A DNA stretch of 64,000 nucleotides, taken from NCBI RefSeq assembly GCF_000092845.1, contig NC_014150.1, positions 1,450,919 through 1,514,918 on the forward strand. Reading direction: 5' to 3'. Positions within the stretch are counted from its first letter, which is position 1. Each line of letters begins with the position of its first letter. Source of the stretch: Brachyspira murdochii DSM 12563. GTDB taxonomy: Bacteria > Spirochaetota > Brachyspiria > Brachyspirales > Brachyspiraceae. The notes beneath the pieces are model-generated. The model was given only the letters and a program-made list of their open reading frames with translations. It searched no databases and was not told where the DNA came from. Made by a program: the position numbers and the translations under genes. This document shows, piece by piece, positions 9,773 to 18,922 of the stretch.

Positions 9773-11611
9773 ATGAAGAGGAGACATTCTATAAGATTTA
9801 AAATGCCGCTTATGATAAGTATAATAACTACTATATTTTTAATTATCACTATCACAATACTGTCATATAAATCATTCAATACAGTAAGCAAATCTACTTT
9901 TTCTGGTTTTGAAAACACATTAGAAGGATACAAGTCTATGCTTGACTCTTGGTTTTCAGAAAATAAAACACTTATAAAAACTTATGCTATAACACCTGCT
10001 ATAATAAGCTATTTATCTGGAAATACAAATGAAAATTATCAATTGGCAAAAACACTTAATAACTTTGAATCAATCAATAAATTTTCTTTAAATATAGGAG
10101 TAACAGATACAAATGGTACTATATTGGACAATGCTAAAAAGGCTGAAATAGGAAATAATATACAGGATTTAAGACCAGGCATATGGGATAATTTTGTACA
10201 AAGCGGATATGACACTGCATACGGAACAAAAATAATAAAATCGAGTGCAGACGGTAAATTATCATTAGCATTGATAGCAGGCGTAAGAGATATTAATAAT
10301 AAATTGATAGGCACTATTTACATGATAATTAATTGGGAAGAGGTTGTAAACAGCTTAAAAAAATTAAAACTTGATGAGACTGGAAGATTATTTGCATTAG
10401 ATGATGATGGAATTATAGTAGCTGATACATATGATTATATAAATGAAAAAGCAGGATCATATTTTGATTTGATGAAAAATGAGAAAAGTCAAAAAGGGAT
10501 AATAAAATATAAATTAAATAATAAATCAAGAACTGCTGTATACACTAAAATGAATGAACTTCCTTGGACTTTAAATATGGCTATGGATAATAATATAATA
10601 TATAAAGAAAATATTAATATGCTTAAAATAGCCTTATTAGTATGCATACTTTCTATAATATGTATAAATACTTTTGCACTTTTTTATATAAAGGCTACTA
10701 TGTCTCCATTGGACAGTCTAATGAAGCAGGCACAAAAAATATCTGAAGGACATATAGAAATAAATAATTCAAAAAATACCAGAAAAGATAGAAAAGACGA
10801 ATTTGGAAGGTTAGAATCGGCATTCAATATAATGAGCAGAAAACTTTCAGAAGTTATAAATGAGGTAAATGAAGCTGCAAAAGAAATTATACTTTCATCA
10901 GAAAATATGATGGAAAGCAGCAGCGAATTATCATCAAGAACTGAATCGCAGGCCTCTAGTTTGGAAGAAACTGCTGCTAGTATAGAAGAAATAGTATCAA
11001 CTATACAGTCATCAACTGAAAATGCTGTAAGCGGAAAAGACATTATGAATGAATCAATAAACTATATAGGAGAGGCTGCCAATATTATAACACAGACATC
11101 TTCAAATATAGAAGAGGTTTATCAGTCAAGTGAAAAAATAAAAGATATAACTAAAATGATAGAAAACATAGCTTTCCAGACAAATATACTTGCTCTTAAT
11201 GCCTCTGTAGAAGCAGCACGTGCCGGAGAACAGGGTAAAGGGTTTTCGGTTGTAGCAAGTGAGGTTAGAAATCTGGCACAAACCACTCAGTCATCAGTTA
11301 AAGATATAGCAAGCCTTATAGATAATACAGCCAAAAGAATAAATAATGCCGCACAAACTGCTAGAAAATCTCAGGAATTATTTGAAGAGCTTCAAAGTAA
11401 AGTTAAAGAAACTTCTAATTTAATGGAAAGCATATCAAATACGGCATTAGAACAGCAGTCTGGAGTAAATCAAATAAGCAATGCAGTCAATAGTATGGAA
11501 AGTCTTACCACACAAAATGCCGCTTTAGCTAATGAATCAAGCAGCATTTCAAAGAACTTACTAAGCAGAGCTAAAAAACTAGAGAAATGCATACTGTTTT
11601 TTAAATTTTAA
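9773..11611 (+). CDS. Methyl-accepting chemotaxis protein
   Basis: Transmembrane chemoreceptor of 612 residues that signals through CheA/CheW. The first membrane helix spans about residues 14-35. A periplasmic sensor of the dCache type follows (residues ~40-280; contains DTNGTILDNA and GRLFALDDDGIIVAD). The second helix is near 284-305, then a HAMP domain. The cytoplasmic hairpin tip IENIAFQTNILALNAS followed by EAARAGEQGKGFSVVA is the MCP signature. The start has GGAG 11 bases upstream. The ligand is unknown. It is monocistronic, with a bidirectional terminator downstream. Confidence 0.96.
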   Translation: MKRRHSIRFKMPLMISIITTIFLIITITILSYKSFNTVSKSTFSGFENTLEGYKSMLDSWFSENKTLIKTYAITPAIISYLSGNTNENYQLAKTLNNFESINKFSLNIGVTDTNGTILDNAKKAEIGNNIQDLRPGIWDNFVQSGYDTAYGTKIIKSSADGKLSLALIAGVRDINNKLIGTIYMIINWEEVVNSLKKLKLDETGRLFALDDDGIIVADTYDYINEKAGSYFDLMKNEKSQKGIIKYKLNNKSRTAVYTKMNELPWTLNMAMDNNIIYKENINMLKIALLVCILSIICINTFALFYIKATMSPLDSLMKQAQKISEGHIEINNSKNTRKDRKDEFGRLESAFNIMSRKLSEVINEVNEAAKEIILSSENMMESSSELSSRTESQASSLEETAASIEEIVSTIQSSTENAVSGKDIMNESINYIGEAANIITQTSSNIEEVYQSSEKIKDITKMIENIAFQTNILALNASVEAARAGEQGKGFSVVASEVRNLAQTTQSSVKDIASLIDNTAKRINNAAQTARKSQELFEELQSKVKETSNLMESISNTALEQQSGVNQISNAVNSMESLTTQNAALANESSSISKNLLSRAKKLEKCILFFKF

Positions 11612-11648
11612 GTTATTTTATAAAATATATAATAGGCATTTAATAACA

Positions 11649-11687
11649 AAAAACAATGGACATTATTTATTATAGTCCATTGTTTTT
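11649..11687. terminator. Bidirectional terminator between convergent genes
   Basis: The arms AAAAACAATGGAC and GTCCATTGTTTTT enclose a 13-base AT loop and run into A and T tracts on both sides. It lies between the chemoreceptor gene (plus) and the MBL-fold gene (minus) and can serve both. Confidence 0.9.
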
Positions 11688-11713
11688 ATTTTGTATATAT
11701 CATTTTATAATTA

Positions 11714-12598
11714 TTATATATTAATATAAGAACCCTCTTTGGCAAATGCAAGCTTAATATCTATTTCTTCTTTTTTTAAGAATGCAAGAAGTTTATTATA
11801 TATAAGATCTATCTGAGCATCGGTTCTTTCCTGATTATGATGATGAAGTATCACATAAGGTACATTGGCATCAAGCCCCACCTGTATGGCATCATTCAAA
11901 GTAGAATGCCCCCATCCTACATGTCCGTTATAATATTCGCTTTTTGTATATTCGCCTTCTATAATAAGCACATTAGCTCCGCGTACAAAATCTATTAATC
12001 TGGCATGCAGCAAATCAGCATTATGATTATAATGTGAGAGCGAAGGGTGCTGTGCATGAAGTCGTCTTTTATAAGGTTCATGGTCTGTGAGATATACTAC
12101 AGTTTTATTGCCTGAGGTTATTTTATATGAAAGGGTATGGCAAGGATGATTAACCCACATACTTTCTATAGTCATATTTCCGAAAATAATTTTCTTTCCT
12201 TCGTAAAAGGCTTCAAACTTTAAGTTGGCTGCAAATTGTTCTAAGTTTACAGGAAAATAATCTTTTGCAAGTATATTATTAATAGTGTCATACATCTCTG
12301 TAGAGGAATCTTTAGGACCGTATATTGTAAAGCTGTATTTATTTGAGAAAAAAGGTGCGAAGAAAGGTATTCCTATAATATGATCCCAATGGAAATGAGT
12401 TAAGAGTATAATACTTTCAGTTTTATCAGATTTTAAGGCATAATAGCTAGCATTTTTAAGTCCGCTTCCTGCATCTAATATTAAATAATTGCCGTCATCA
12501 TCAATAACCTGAAGGCATGATGTATTACCGCCATATTCGCTGAAACTATTACCGGGGGTTGGTATAGAACCTCTGCTTCCAAGAAACCTTACTTTCAC
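11714..12598 (-). CDS. MBL-fold metal-dependent hydrolase
   Basis: Metallo-beta-lactamase-fold hydrolase of 294 residues, cytoplasmic. The metal motif THFHWDHIIG gives His68, His70, Asp72 and His73. VRFLGSRGSIPTPG and YGGNTSCLQV at the N-terminus, YLTDHEPY in the middle and YVILHHHNQERTD at the C-terminus resemble the RNase Z/PhnP/cyclic-nucleotide phosphodiesterase branch. The substrate is not defined by the sequence. The start is GTG, with AAGG upstream. No operon partner is evident. Confidence 0.85.
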   Translation of the reverse strand: MKVRFLGSRGSIPTPGNSFSEYGGNTSCLQVIDDDGNYLILDAGSGLKNASYYALKSDKTESIILLTHFHWDHIIGIPFFAPFFSNKYSFTIYGPKDSSTEMYDTINNILAKDYFPVNLEQFAANLKFEAFYEGKKIIFGNMTIESMWVNHPCHTLSYKITSGNKTVVYLTDHEPYKRRLHAQHPSLSHYNHNADLLHARLIDFVRGANVLIIEGEYTKSEYYNGHVGWGHSTLNDAIQVGLDANVPYVILHHHNQERTDAQIDLIYNKLLAFLKKEEIDIKLAFAKEGSYINI

Positions 12599-12783
12599 AA
12601 TTTAGCCTTAAATTATTTTTTATACAATTATATCATAATACAATAATAAAAAAAAATCAATCTGCTTCTTATTTATTTATCATATTTTTTACTTATAGAT
12701 AATTTTTATATAGTTGTATTATTATTATATAGAGTTTATAATAAATACCATTTACAACTATAATAAAAAAGGCTGATTAATTA

Positions 12784-13557
12784 ATGAAAATAATATCTTG
12801 GAATGTAAACGGCATAAGAGCAGCATATAAAAAAGGCTTGGTTGATTTTATAAAAAAAGAAAATCCTGATATAATATGTCTTCAGGAAACTAAGGCTTTT
12901 GAAGAACAGCTGCCTGAAGATTTAAGAAATATAGAAGGATATGAACTTTTTATCAATCCTGCTGACCCTGAAGTAAAAAAAGGATACAGCGGAGTTGCTA
13001 TATACACAAAATTAAAACCTAATAAGGTAATTAAAAATAAATTAGGAAGTAAATTTTCAGACAATGAAGGAAGAATATTATCATTAGAGTTTGATGATTT
13101 TACTATATTTAATGTATATTTCCCAAACGGCGGAAAATCTGAAGAACATTTCAATTATAAACTTTCTTTTTATGATGCTATCACAAAACATTTAACCAAA
13201 TTAAAAAGCAAAACTAATGTTATATTATGCGGCGATATGAATATAGCACATGAAGCTATAGATTTGGCAAGACCTAAAGAAAATGAAAAAAGTATAGGTT
13301 TCTTACCAGAAGAGAGAGAAAAAATAACAGAGTTTTTAAATAAAGGATTTACTGATACATTTAGAATGTTTGTAAAAGAAGGCGGACATTACAGCTGGTG
13401 GGATATGAAAACTAGATCAAGAGAAAAAAATGTGGGCTGGAGAATAGATTATTTCTTTGTTAATAATGAAATAGCTCAGAATATAAAAAGAGCTGACATT
13501 ATGACTGATGTTATGGGAAGCGATCACTGCCCTATACTTATAGAATGGGATAAATAA
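12784..13557 (+). CDS. xth: Exodeoxyribonuclease III (AP endonuclease)
   Basis: Base-excision-repair enzyme of the Xth/ExoA family, 257 residues. WNVNGIRAA at the N-terminus, CLQETKA with catalytic Glu35, YSGVAIYTK, CGDMNIAHEAIDLARP, RIDYFFVNN and the terminal GSDHCPI (catalytic Asp-His) are all in place and in order, so it should be active. It precedes the STAS gene by 80 bases on the same strand and may be co-transcribed with the following group. Confidence 0.97.
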   Translation: MKIISWNVNGIRAAYKKGLVDFIKKENPDIICLQETKAFEEQLPEDLRNIEGYELFINPADPEVKKGYSGVAIYTKLKPNKVIKNKLGSKFSDNEGRILSLEFDDFTIFNVYFPNGGKSEEHFNYKLSFYDAITKHLTKLKSKTNVILCGDMNIAHEAIDLARPKENEKSIGFLPEEREKITEFLNKGFTDTFRMFVKEGGHYSWWDMKTRSREKNVGWRIDYFFVNNEIAQNIKRADIMTDVMGSDHCPILIEWDK

Positions 13558-13637
13558 AAAACTGCTTGATTTTTTACCTTTTTATAATAATATATATTAT
13601 AGTTTGCTTTTTCATTTTTTTATTTAAAGGAGTTATC

Positions 13638-13970
13638 ATGGTTCGTACAATTATTGAAGATAAAACAGCCATAATTAATATAGAAAAAAATATTATCTCT
13701 GAAAATGTAGATATACTAGAAGAAAAATTAAATTATGTAAAAAATGCAGGAGCTTTAAACTTTATATTTGATTTTCACAATATAGAATATATGTGCTCTT
13801 CTGCCTTAGGACTCATAGCCTCTGCCTTGAGAGTATCAGGTGAAAACGGCGGCAGTGTTTATTTCTGTTCTTTAAGTAAAAAATTAAAAGCATTATTTGA
13901 ATCTACTAAATTTTTAACTATAGTAAATACTGCTAATAATGTAGATGAAGCACTTAACAATATTAAATAA
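13638..13970 (+). CDS. STAS-domain protein (anti-sigma factor antagonist-like)
   Basis: Small cytoplasmic STAS protein of 110 residues, of the SpoIIAA/RsbV type. The block FDFHNIEYMCSSALGLIASA contains the conserved D/N-x-x-x-x-SSALG segment, where a Ser is normally phosphorylated by a partner kinase. I use the ATG at 13638 because AAAGGAG lies 6 bases before it; a longer hydrophobic upstream reading from 13566 has no such site. No anti-sigma kinase is adjacent, so the partner is unknown. Confidence 0.88.
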   Translation: MVRTIIEDKTAIINIEKNIISENVDILEEKLNYVKNAGALNFIFDFHNIEYMCSSALGLIASALRVSGENGGSVYFCSLSKKLKALFESTKFLTIVNTANNVDEALNNIK

Positions 13971-13988
13971 TTTTTTTATAGGAAGTTT

Positions 13989-14309
13989 ATGCTGGCAGAA
14001 ATTGTAAGATTTTTATATGTAGTATGTATGCAGGCTTTGAGACTGTATTCTTTTATATGGTTTGTATGGATTATATTAAGCTGGCTTCAGGCTTTCGGAG
14101 CTATGCATTTGGACTATTATAACCCTATAGTAAACTTTTTTTATAAAATAACAGACGGAGTTATAGATAAGATTTTTGGCGGAAGAAGACTTATTGTAGG
14201 AGTACTTGATTTATCTCCTTTAATATTTCTTTTAGTTCTTCAAATAGCAGCTCCTATCATACTGAAAATAATATTTCAGTTTTTACTAAGCCTTGCTGTT
14301 AGGATATAG
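13989..14309 (+). CDS. YggT family membrane protein
   Basis: Small integral membrane protein of 106 residues. Two hydrophobic blocks, near residues 8-36 and 74-100, flank a loop with NPIVNFFYKITDGVIDKIF, the usual YggT pattern. The family is associated with cell division and osmotic phenotypes in some bacteria, but its role is not settled. AGGAAG precedes the ATG. It follows the STAS gene by 18 bases and precedes the TPR gene by 2 bases, so the three are probably one transcript. Confidence 0.85.
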   Translation: MLAEIVRFLYVVCMQALRLYSFIWFVWIILSWLQAFGAMHLDYYNPIVNFFYKITDGVIDKIFGGRRLIVGVLDLSPLIFLLVLQIAAPIILKIIFQFLLSLAVRI

Positions 14310-14311
14310 TT

Positions 14312-16441
14312 ATGAGTTCATTAGATGATATAAGTAAGTATATTGATGACGGCGATTATAAAAAGGCTATAGAAGAGCTTGACATTCTTATATCTAAAGA
14401 ACCATATAATGCCAAAGCATTTTATATGAGAGGCAAATATGCATTTATAGAACTTCAGCAGGAAGAGTTTGACAATACTAAATATGATGCAAGAAGGGCA
14501 TTAATATATTCTACAATAGAATATGACTTAAATAAATCTATAGATATTGACCCTAATATAGCAGATGCATATAGAGGTCTTATGTATTTAAATAGGGATT
14601 TAAAAAATATAGACAAAGAAAGGGAATATGCTCAAATACTTTTCGATAAAGATAATACTGCATATGATGCTCTTTTAATACTTGCAAGCAGCTATCTTAA
14701 TAATGGAGAAAATGAAGCTGACTTTCATCAGGCTATAGGATATTATGATGACTTTATAAAAAATGCTGAAGACAACAGAATAGCAAGATTTGAAAGAGGA
14801 CTTTGCTACTACAATCTTAATATTCTTCCAAAAGCAGATATTGAAGCTAATAAACTTATTTATGATTTTCCTTTTTATGATGATGCATATTTTCTTAAAG
14901 GAATTATACTAGCGAAAAACGGCATAAACTCAGAGTTTTATGATGATGCTGTGTTCTTTTTTGACAGAGCAATAGAACTCAACAGCCTAAACTTCAATGC
15001 CATATATGAAAGAGGGGAATGGTATTTTAATAAAGGCAATTACAGAAAGGCCATAGAAAATTATAATGAACTTCTAAAATATAATAATAAATACAGATTA
15101 AATGCTTTACTTGGTAAGATTCAGGCACTTCATGATCTTATTATAGAAAATGAAGATAAGTTCTATCCAGACAGTCAGGAAGAAGGTAAAGACCTTAAAG
15201 AAGTTTTTTATCTGCTTGACAAAGTGATAAATGTACTTGGAATAAACAGCCTGCAGTACAGATACTACAGGGCTAATTTGTATGCATATCAGGGAGAGAT
15301 AAAAAAAGCTATAGCTGAGTTCAAAAAAATACTGCATGAAAATAATGAGGCTTGGATTTATGAAAAAATAGCAGAGCTTTATCATAATTATGCCCAAAGC
15401 GATGATGATTATAGAGAGGCATTAAAATATTTATATCATATTGATAAAAGCGAATATAAATACTCAACATACTATATAATGATATTCTCTAATTATGAGC
15501 TTAAAAATTATGAGAAAACTGCTGAATTATGCAAAGAGCTTTTTCAATATATTTATGAAGATGATGATGAGGAAATATCTTATATAAGATTTATATATGC
15601 TCATTCTCTTCAAATGATAGGCTCTAATGATTATGAACTTATATTAAATAATCTTCAAAGATGTTTAAATAGCAAATTGGATAAAGCTGCTATATACCGT
15701 TCTATAGCAAAAATAATGCTTTATAATATGCCTAATAAATATAATAATGACGGCATAAATATGTTAAAAAAAGCTATAGGTTTGAATGATGCTTTATCAT
15801 ATTTTATGTACGCCAAGGAATTATTTTACGGAGATATTATAATACCGTATCCTGAACTTGCTATATCTATGGCGGATATGTCTTTTAATATAGATAATAC
15901 TTTGGAATGTGCTTTAACTATTATAGGAAAAGGGTATGAACTAGGACGCGGAATAGAAAAAAATCCTAATAAAGCATTTGAAATGTACTATAAAGCATCT
16001 GAACTTTCTGATATAAACAATTCAAAATGCTCATGTGCTAAAGGGCTTACTGCTCATTGCTATTATAAAGGAATAGGCGTTGAAAAAAATGAGCGTATGG
16101 CTTTTGATATAGTGAATAAAACAGCTATGAGTAAGGGTAAAGATTCACATGATCATATAGCACTTCTTTATTCATACTTTGCTCTCAATAATATAAAAGG
16201 CTTTGATTTGATTACAGCTTTATCATTATTTGACACTATAGAATCTCATGCCAATAATCTTTATATAATAATGACTTTAAAAAGAATATATAAAAAATTA
16301 GGAAGAAAACTTGATGTTAAAAGAATGGAGAAAATGGAGAAGAATGCTTCAGAAGTAACTGGGGAATTAAATATGTCATATCTAAGAAAATACATAAAAA
16401 AGTTTAATGACTTCTACCCTATTTTAACTTTTACACTTTGA
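14312..16441 (+). CDS. TPR/Sel1-repeat protein
   Basis: Soluble 709-residue helical repeat protein without signal peptide. TPR units are seen through residues 1-450 (for example DDGDYKKAIEELDILISKEPYNAKAFYMRG and NFNAIYERGEWYFNKGNYRKAIENYNELL). A Sel1-like part follows near 540-600 (ALTIIGKGYELGRGIEKNPNKAFEMYYKASE and CYYKGIGVEKNERMAFD). Such proteins act as scaffolds; no enzymatic domain is present. Start and stop of neighbouring genes nearly touch (2 bases after yggT). Confidence 0.88.
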   Translation: MSSLDDISKYIDDGDYKKAIEELDILISKEPYNAKAFYMRGKYAFIELQQEEFDNTKYDARRALIYSTIEYDLNKSIDIDPNIADAYRGLMYLNRDLKNIDKEREYAQILFDKDNTAYDALLILASSYLNNGENEADFHQAIGYYDDFIKNAEDNRIARFERGLCYYNLNILPKADIEANKLIYDFPFYDDAYFLKGIILAKNGINSEFYDDAVFFFDRAIELNSLNFNAIYERGEWYFNKGNYRKAIENYNELLKYNNKYRLNALLGKIQALHDLIIENEDKFYPDSQEEGKDLKEVFYLLDKVINVLGINSLQYRYYRANLYAYQGEIKKAIAEFKKILHENNEAWIYEKIAELYHNYAQSDDDYREALKYLYHIDKSEYKYSTYYIMIFSNYELKNYEKTAELCKELFQYIYEDDDEEISYIRFIYAHSLQMIGSNDYELILNNLQRCLNSKLDKAAIYRSIAKIMLYNMPNKYNNDGINMLKKAIGLNDALSYFMYAKELFYGDIIIPYPELAISMADMSFNIDNTLECALTIIGKGYELGRGIEKNPNKAFEMYYKASELSDINNSKCSCAKGLTAHCYYKGIGVEKNERMAFDIVNKTAMSKGKDSHDHIALLYSYFALNNIKGFDLITALSLFDTIESHANNLYIIMTLKRIYKKLGRKLDVKRMEKMEKNASEVTGELNMSYLRKYIKKFNDFYPILTFTL

Positions 16442-16494
16442 CAAAAAAATCATTTATATATATTATAATATAAAATAAATAAGAGGTAACTATT

Positions 16495-16704
16495 ATGATA
16501 AACAAAACTATGAGTATAGGTGAAATTATACAGATATTTCCAGATTCTGTAGAGATAATGATGAATTACGGACTTCATTGCGTTGGCTGTCATGTAGCAA
16601 GCTGGGAAAGTTTGGAAGAAGGATGCCGCGGTCATGGAATGAATGATTCCATCATTGAAGCCTTAGTTAAAGAAATTAATACTAAATATGAAGCAAGCAA
16701 ATAA
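16495..16704 (+). CDS. DUF1858 redox-disulfide domain protein
   Basis: Small 69-residue protein consisting of a single DUF1858 domain, annotated in databases as hybrid-cluster-protein-associated redox disulfide domain. The CVGC pair (Cys29, Cys32) within YGLHCVGCHVASWESLEEGC, followed by HGM, is the family signature. A role in thiol redox or metal-cluster chemistry is plausible, but the partner is not in the window. AGAGGT lies 6 bases before the ATG. Confidence 0.88.
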   Translation: MINKTMSIGEIIQIFPDSVEIMMNYGLHCVGCHVASWESLEEGCRGHGMNDSIIEALVKEINTKYEASK

Positions 16705-16733
16705 TTTTGTTTTTTAGCTTTATATAACATTAA

Positions 16734-16767
16734 AAAAGACAGCATATATTGTTATACGCTGTCTTTT
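16734..16767. terminator. Bidirectional terminator
   Basis: AAAAGACAGCATATA and TATACGCTGTCTTTT form a 15-bp stem with one mismatch around a TTGT loop, with T-runs on both sides. It ends the DUF1858 transcript and, from the other side, the DUF3108 gene. Confidence 0.9.
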
Positions 16768-16836
16768 ATTTTTATAAAATCTTTTAATTATATCAAAAAT
16801 AAATTTATTAATTTTATAAGTTTTGATACAAGTCTA

Positions 16837-17583
16837 TTATTTTCCGTCTTTATATTCTCTTATTATTCCTCTTACCCTTATTGTAAGACCGTAAACTTTC
16901 TGCTCGGCTATGATTACATCAAGAGGAACTTGATTATATTTATCTTTAGAAATCAAGGCATCTGTTCCATATTTATCTTTTTCATAAACTCTTATAGTAG
17001 CAAGTTTATCCCTTTGAAGTTTGGTTTTAAGATCTTCACCGTTTTCTATAGTAAATCTTATATCTCTTTTGATATTCTTTCCTTCAAGCCAATTAACTTT
17101 AAATGTGCCTATATTTTTATCAACAAAACGCATGAAAAATACTAAAGATAAAGCATCATAAGCCATACCGCTGAACTCTATCTTTTCATCAGTTGTTCTT
17201 TTATCATTAAAGAGATAATAGTTTTTATAAAAAGTTAAAGTTTCATTATTTGTCCATTCACCTTCTGAAGTATCTTTTTTAAGAACTAAAGGACTAAAAT
17301 CATTCGTAGAAACCCAAGCCTCAAATACATCGCTTACTTTATAAACCCAATTAGCAGCACCAGTAGTATAAACATGGGCATAAAGATGATAGGCTGGTAT
17401 TCCGTTTACATTGCTTATTGCTAGGACTTTAGCTTCAAGTGTTCCTACCTTGCCGCTTATATTAAATTCCGGAACTTGTGCTAAAACATCATATTTTATA
17501 TATTCGCCTACTTTAAATGTTTGATTGTATCCAAATATCATATTTGAAATTAAAAGGGTAATTATAAAAATATATTTTTTCAT
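16837..17583 (-). CDS. DUF3108-type exported protein
   Basis: Exported protein of 248 residues. Residues 1-18 are a signal peptide (basic MKK, then a hydrophobic core ending IFGYNQ). The mature part begins TFKVGEYIKYDV and contains YHLYAHVYTTG and VSDVFEAWVSTNDFSPLVLKK, the pattern of DUF3108 periplasmic/outer-membrane beta proteins. Function unknown. It is transcribed alone from a clear TTGACA/TATATA promoter and ends at a strong terminator. TATAAAGGAGAT provides the ribosome-binding site. Confidence 0.82.
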   Translation of the reverse strand: MKKYIFIITLLISNMIFGYNQTFKVGEYIKYDVLAQVPEFNISGKVGTLEAKVLAISNVNGIPAYHLYAHVYTTGAANWVYKVSDVFEAWVSTNDFSPLVLKKDTSEGEWTNNETLTFYKNYYLFNDKRTTDEKIEFSGMAYDALSLVFFMRFVDKNIGTFKVNWLEGKNIKRDIRFTIENGEDLKTKLQRDKLATIRVYEKDKYGTDALISKDKYNQVPLDVIIAEQKVYGLTIRVRGIIREYKDGK

Positions 17584-17628
17584 AATAATATAATCTCCTT
17601 TATAAAGATAAAATTATCATCTATATTA

Positions 17629-17657
17629 TATATACTCAAAAAAATAGATTTTGTCAA
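17629..17657 (-). promoter_or_regulatory. Sigma70-type promoter of the DUF3108 gene
   Basis: TTGACA (17652-17657), a 17-base spacer and TATATA (17629-17634) read on the minus strand, about 40 bases before the gene. The 12-mer TTGACAAAATCT is shared with the PepSY-gene promoter at 31.7 kb. Confidence 0.8.
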
Positions 17658-17981
17658 CCGTATACTATAACATCATTTTTTTTGAAATACTTAAATATTT
17701 TATAGATTAAAAAAATATGCACGCAAATACAGCTATAAGATTTGTTAAAAATATAATGATGCATATGCAAAAAATTAAAGCATAAATTTATTTCTCACTT
17801 TCTTAATTATTAAATATTTTATCTTTTAAATATTTTTCTGTGCTGTCATTTTTTTAATCATAATCATTGCTTTGAATGTGTAATGATGCTTTATGAGTAT
17901 AGCATTATAAGTAAAAAACTGCATTAAATTATTAGATTATAAAATTATATAGCTATTAAATAATTAAAATGTCATTATATT

Positions 17982-18009
17982 AAAAAAGCCCATGCATTAT
18001 GCATAGGCT
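17982..18009 (-). terminator. Terminator of the 37-residue peptide gene
   Basis: On the minus strand AGCCTATGCAT and ATGCATGGGCT form a stem with one mismatch, directly followed by six T. It lies about 28 bases after the stop of the small gene at 18037-18150 and supports that it is a real transcription unit. The flanking gap from 17640 to 17980 shows no gene. Confidence 0.88.
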
Positions 18010-18036
18010 AATAAAAAGGAAAAAAAATTAAACTAT

Positions 18037-18150
18037 TTATTCTTCTATACTATCAACTAGTATATCATTATATTCATTAATAAGTAAATTATATTCTTCA
18101 TCATCTATAACTGTGCAGTCATTATTTATGCTGTTTAATAATTTTGTCAT
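18037..18150 (-). CDS. 37-residue acidic peptide, unknown function
   Basis: The reading MTKLLNSINNDCTVIDDEEY continues to a stop after IEE, 37 residues in all, with about ten acidic and few basic residues and one Cys. It has a strong ribosome-binding site (CGGAGGA, 7 bases before the ATG) and its own terminator downstream, so it is better supported than most short frames. It is not hydrophobic and has no signal peptide. I do not recognise a family. It stands alone in an otherwise empty 800-base gap between the DUF3108 gene and rpsT. Confidence 0.6.
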   Translation of the reverse strand: MTKLLNSINNDCTVIDDEEYNLLINEYNDILVDSIEE

Positions 18151-18323
18151 ATGAAAATCCTCCGTTTTTTAATTAATATATCCTAATATTTTATGTGATA
18201 AAATTATTATATATTGTAATAAATAATTACTTTCTTATATTCTTATATTTTTAATATAAGAAATAAGCAAATAAATACAATAACTTTTTACATAAAATTT
18301 AAAAAATACTAAATATGTTAAAA

Positions 18324-18357
18324 TAAAAAGACCTATACACAATCAAGCGTATAGGTC
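18324..18357 (-). terminator. Terminator of rpsT
   Basis: GACCTATAC and GTATAGGTC form a perfect 9-bp stem with a 10-base loop and are followed by TTTTTATTTT on the minus strand, 23 bases after the rpsT stop. Confidence 0.92.
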
Positions 18358-18379
18358 TCATTAAATTCAAAATAAAAAA

Positions 18380-18643
18380 TTAATTCATAGCGTTAATTTT
18401 TTTCATCATATCAGATTTTTTGGCAGCAGCTCTATTAGAGTGTATAACAGATTTTCTAGCAGCTTTATCTAAAGCACTTGCATATTTTTTAAATTCTGTT
18501 ATAGCTGAAGACTTATCATTACTTTCTATAGATTTAACAACTTTCTTTTTTTGAGTATTTAAGAAACTTTTAATTTTTCTATTATAAAGATTTCTAACTT
18601 CGTTTTGTCTTAATCTTTTAGATGCTGAAGCTATATTAGGCAT
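18380..18643 (-). CDS. rpsT: 30S ribosomal protein S20
   Basis: Basic helical ribosomal protein of 87 residues that binds 16S rRNA. PNIASASKRLRQNEVRNLYN at the N-terminus, SAITEFKKYASALDKAARKSV in the middle, and HSNRAAAKKSDMMKKI at the C-terminus are the usual S20 pattern. CGGAGA lies 6 bases before the ATG. It begins 29 bases downstream of tRNA-Asp on the same strand and probably shares its promoter. Confidence 0.96.
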   Translation of the reverse strand: MPNIASASKRLRQNEVRNLYNRKIKSFLNTQKKKVVKSIESNDKSSAITEFKKYASALDKAARKSVIHSNRAAAKKSDMMKKINAMN

Positions 18644-18672
18644 TATATTTCTCCGTGATTTATATAAAAAAG

Positions 18673-18747
18673 CGGAGTTGACGGGGCTCGAACCCGCGGC
18701 CTCCTGCGTGACAGGCAGGCGCTCTAACCAAACTGAGCTACAACTCC
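18673..18747 (-). tRNA. tRNA-Asp (anticodon GTC)
   Basis: A 75-base tRNA on the minus strand. The acceptor arms are GGAGTTG and CAACTCC with discriminator G. The D arm is GCTCAGTTTGGTTAGAGC. The anticodon stem-loop CCTGC-CTGTCAC-GCAGG gives GTC. The T arm contains GGTTCGAGCCCC. The CCA end is not encoded. It is the first gene of a tRNA-rpsT transcript. Confidence 0.97.
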
Positions 18748-18769
18748 AAACTAGTTAATGAATGCTTGT

Positions 18770-18797
18770 ATTATACTACAAAATTATTTTTTGTCAA
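18770..18797 (-). promoter_or_regulatory. Promoter of tRNA-Asp-rpsT
   Basis: TTGACA (18792-18797), a 16-base spacer and a perfect TATAAT (18770-18775) on the minus strand. The predicted transcript start is about 15 bases before the mature tRNA. Confidence 0.9.
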
Positions 18798-18922
18798 GCG
18801 GATAATTTAAAAAAATTAATATTATTTTCTTAATATATAAAAAACCATATATAAAATGTTTATTAAATCATAAAATTAATATATTATTAATCATTATCTT
18901 ATCTATAAAGAAGAATAAAAAC

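Noticed and set aside
13566-13637. Longer hydrophobic N-terminus for the STAS protein
   Set aside because: STAS proteins start near the first strand, and the strong AAAGGAG lies just before the ATG at 13638.
16450-16635. Minus-strand 61-codon frame over the DUF1858 gene
   Set aside because: It is the shadow of a well-supported gene with clear family motif and ribosome-binding site.
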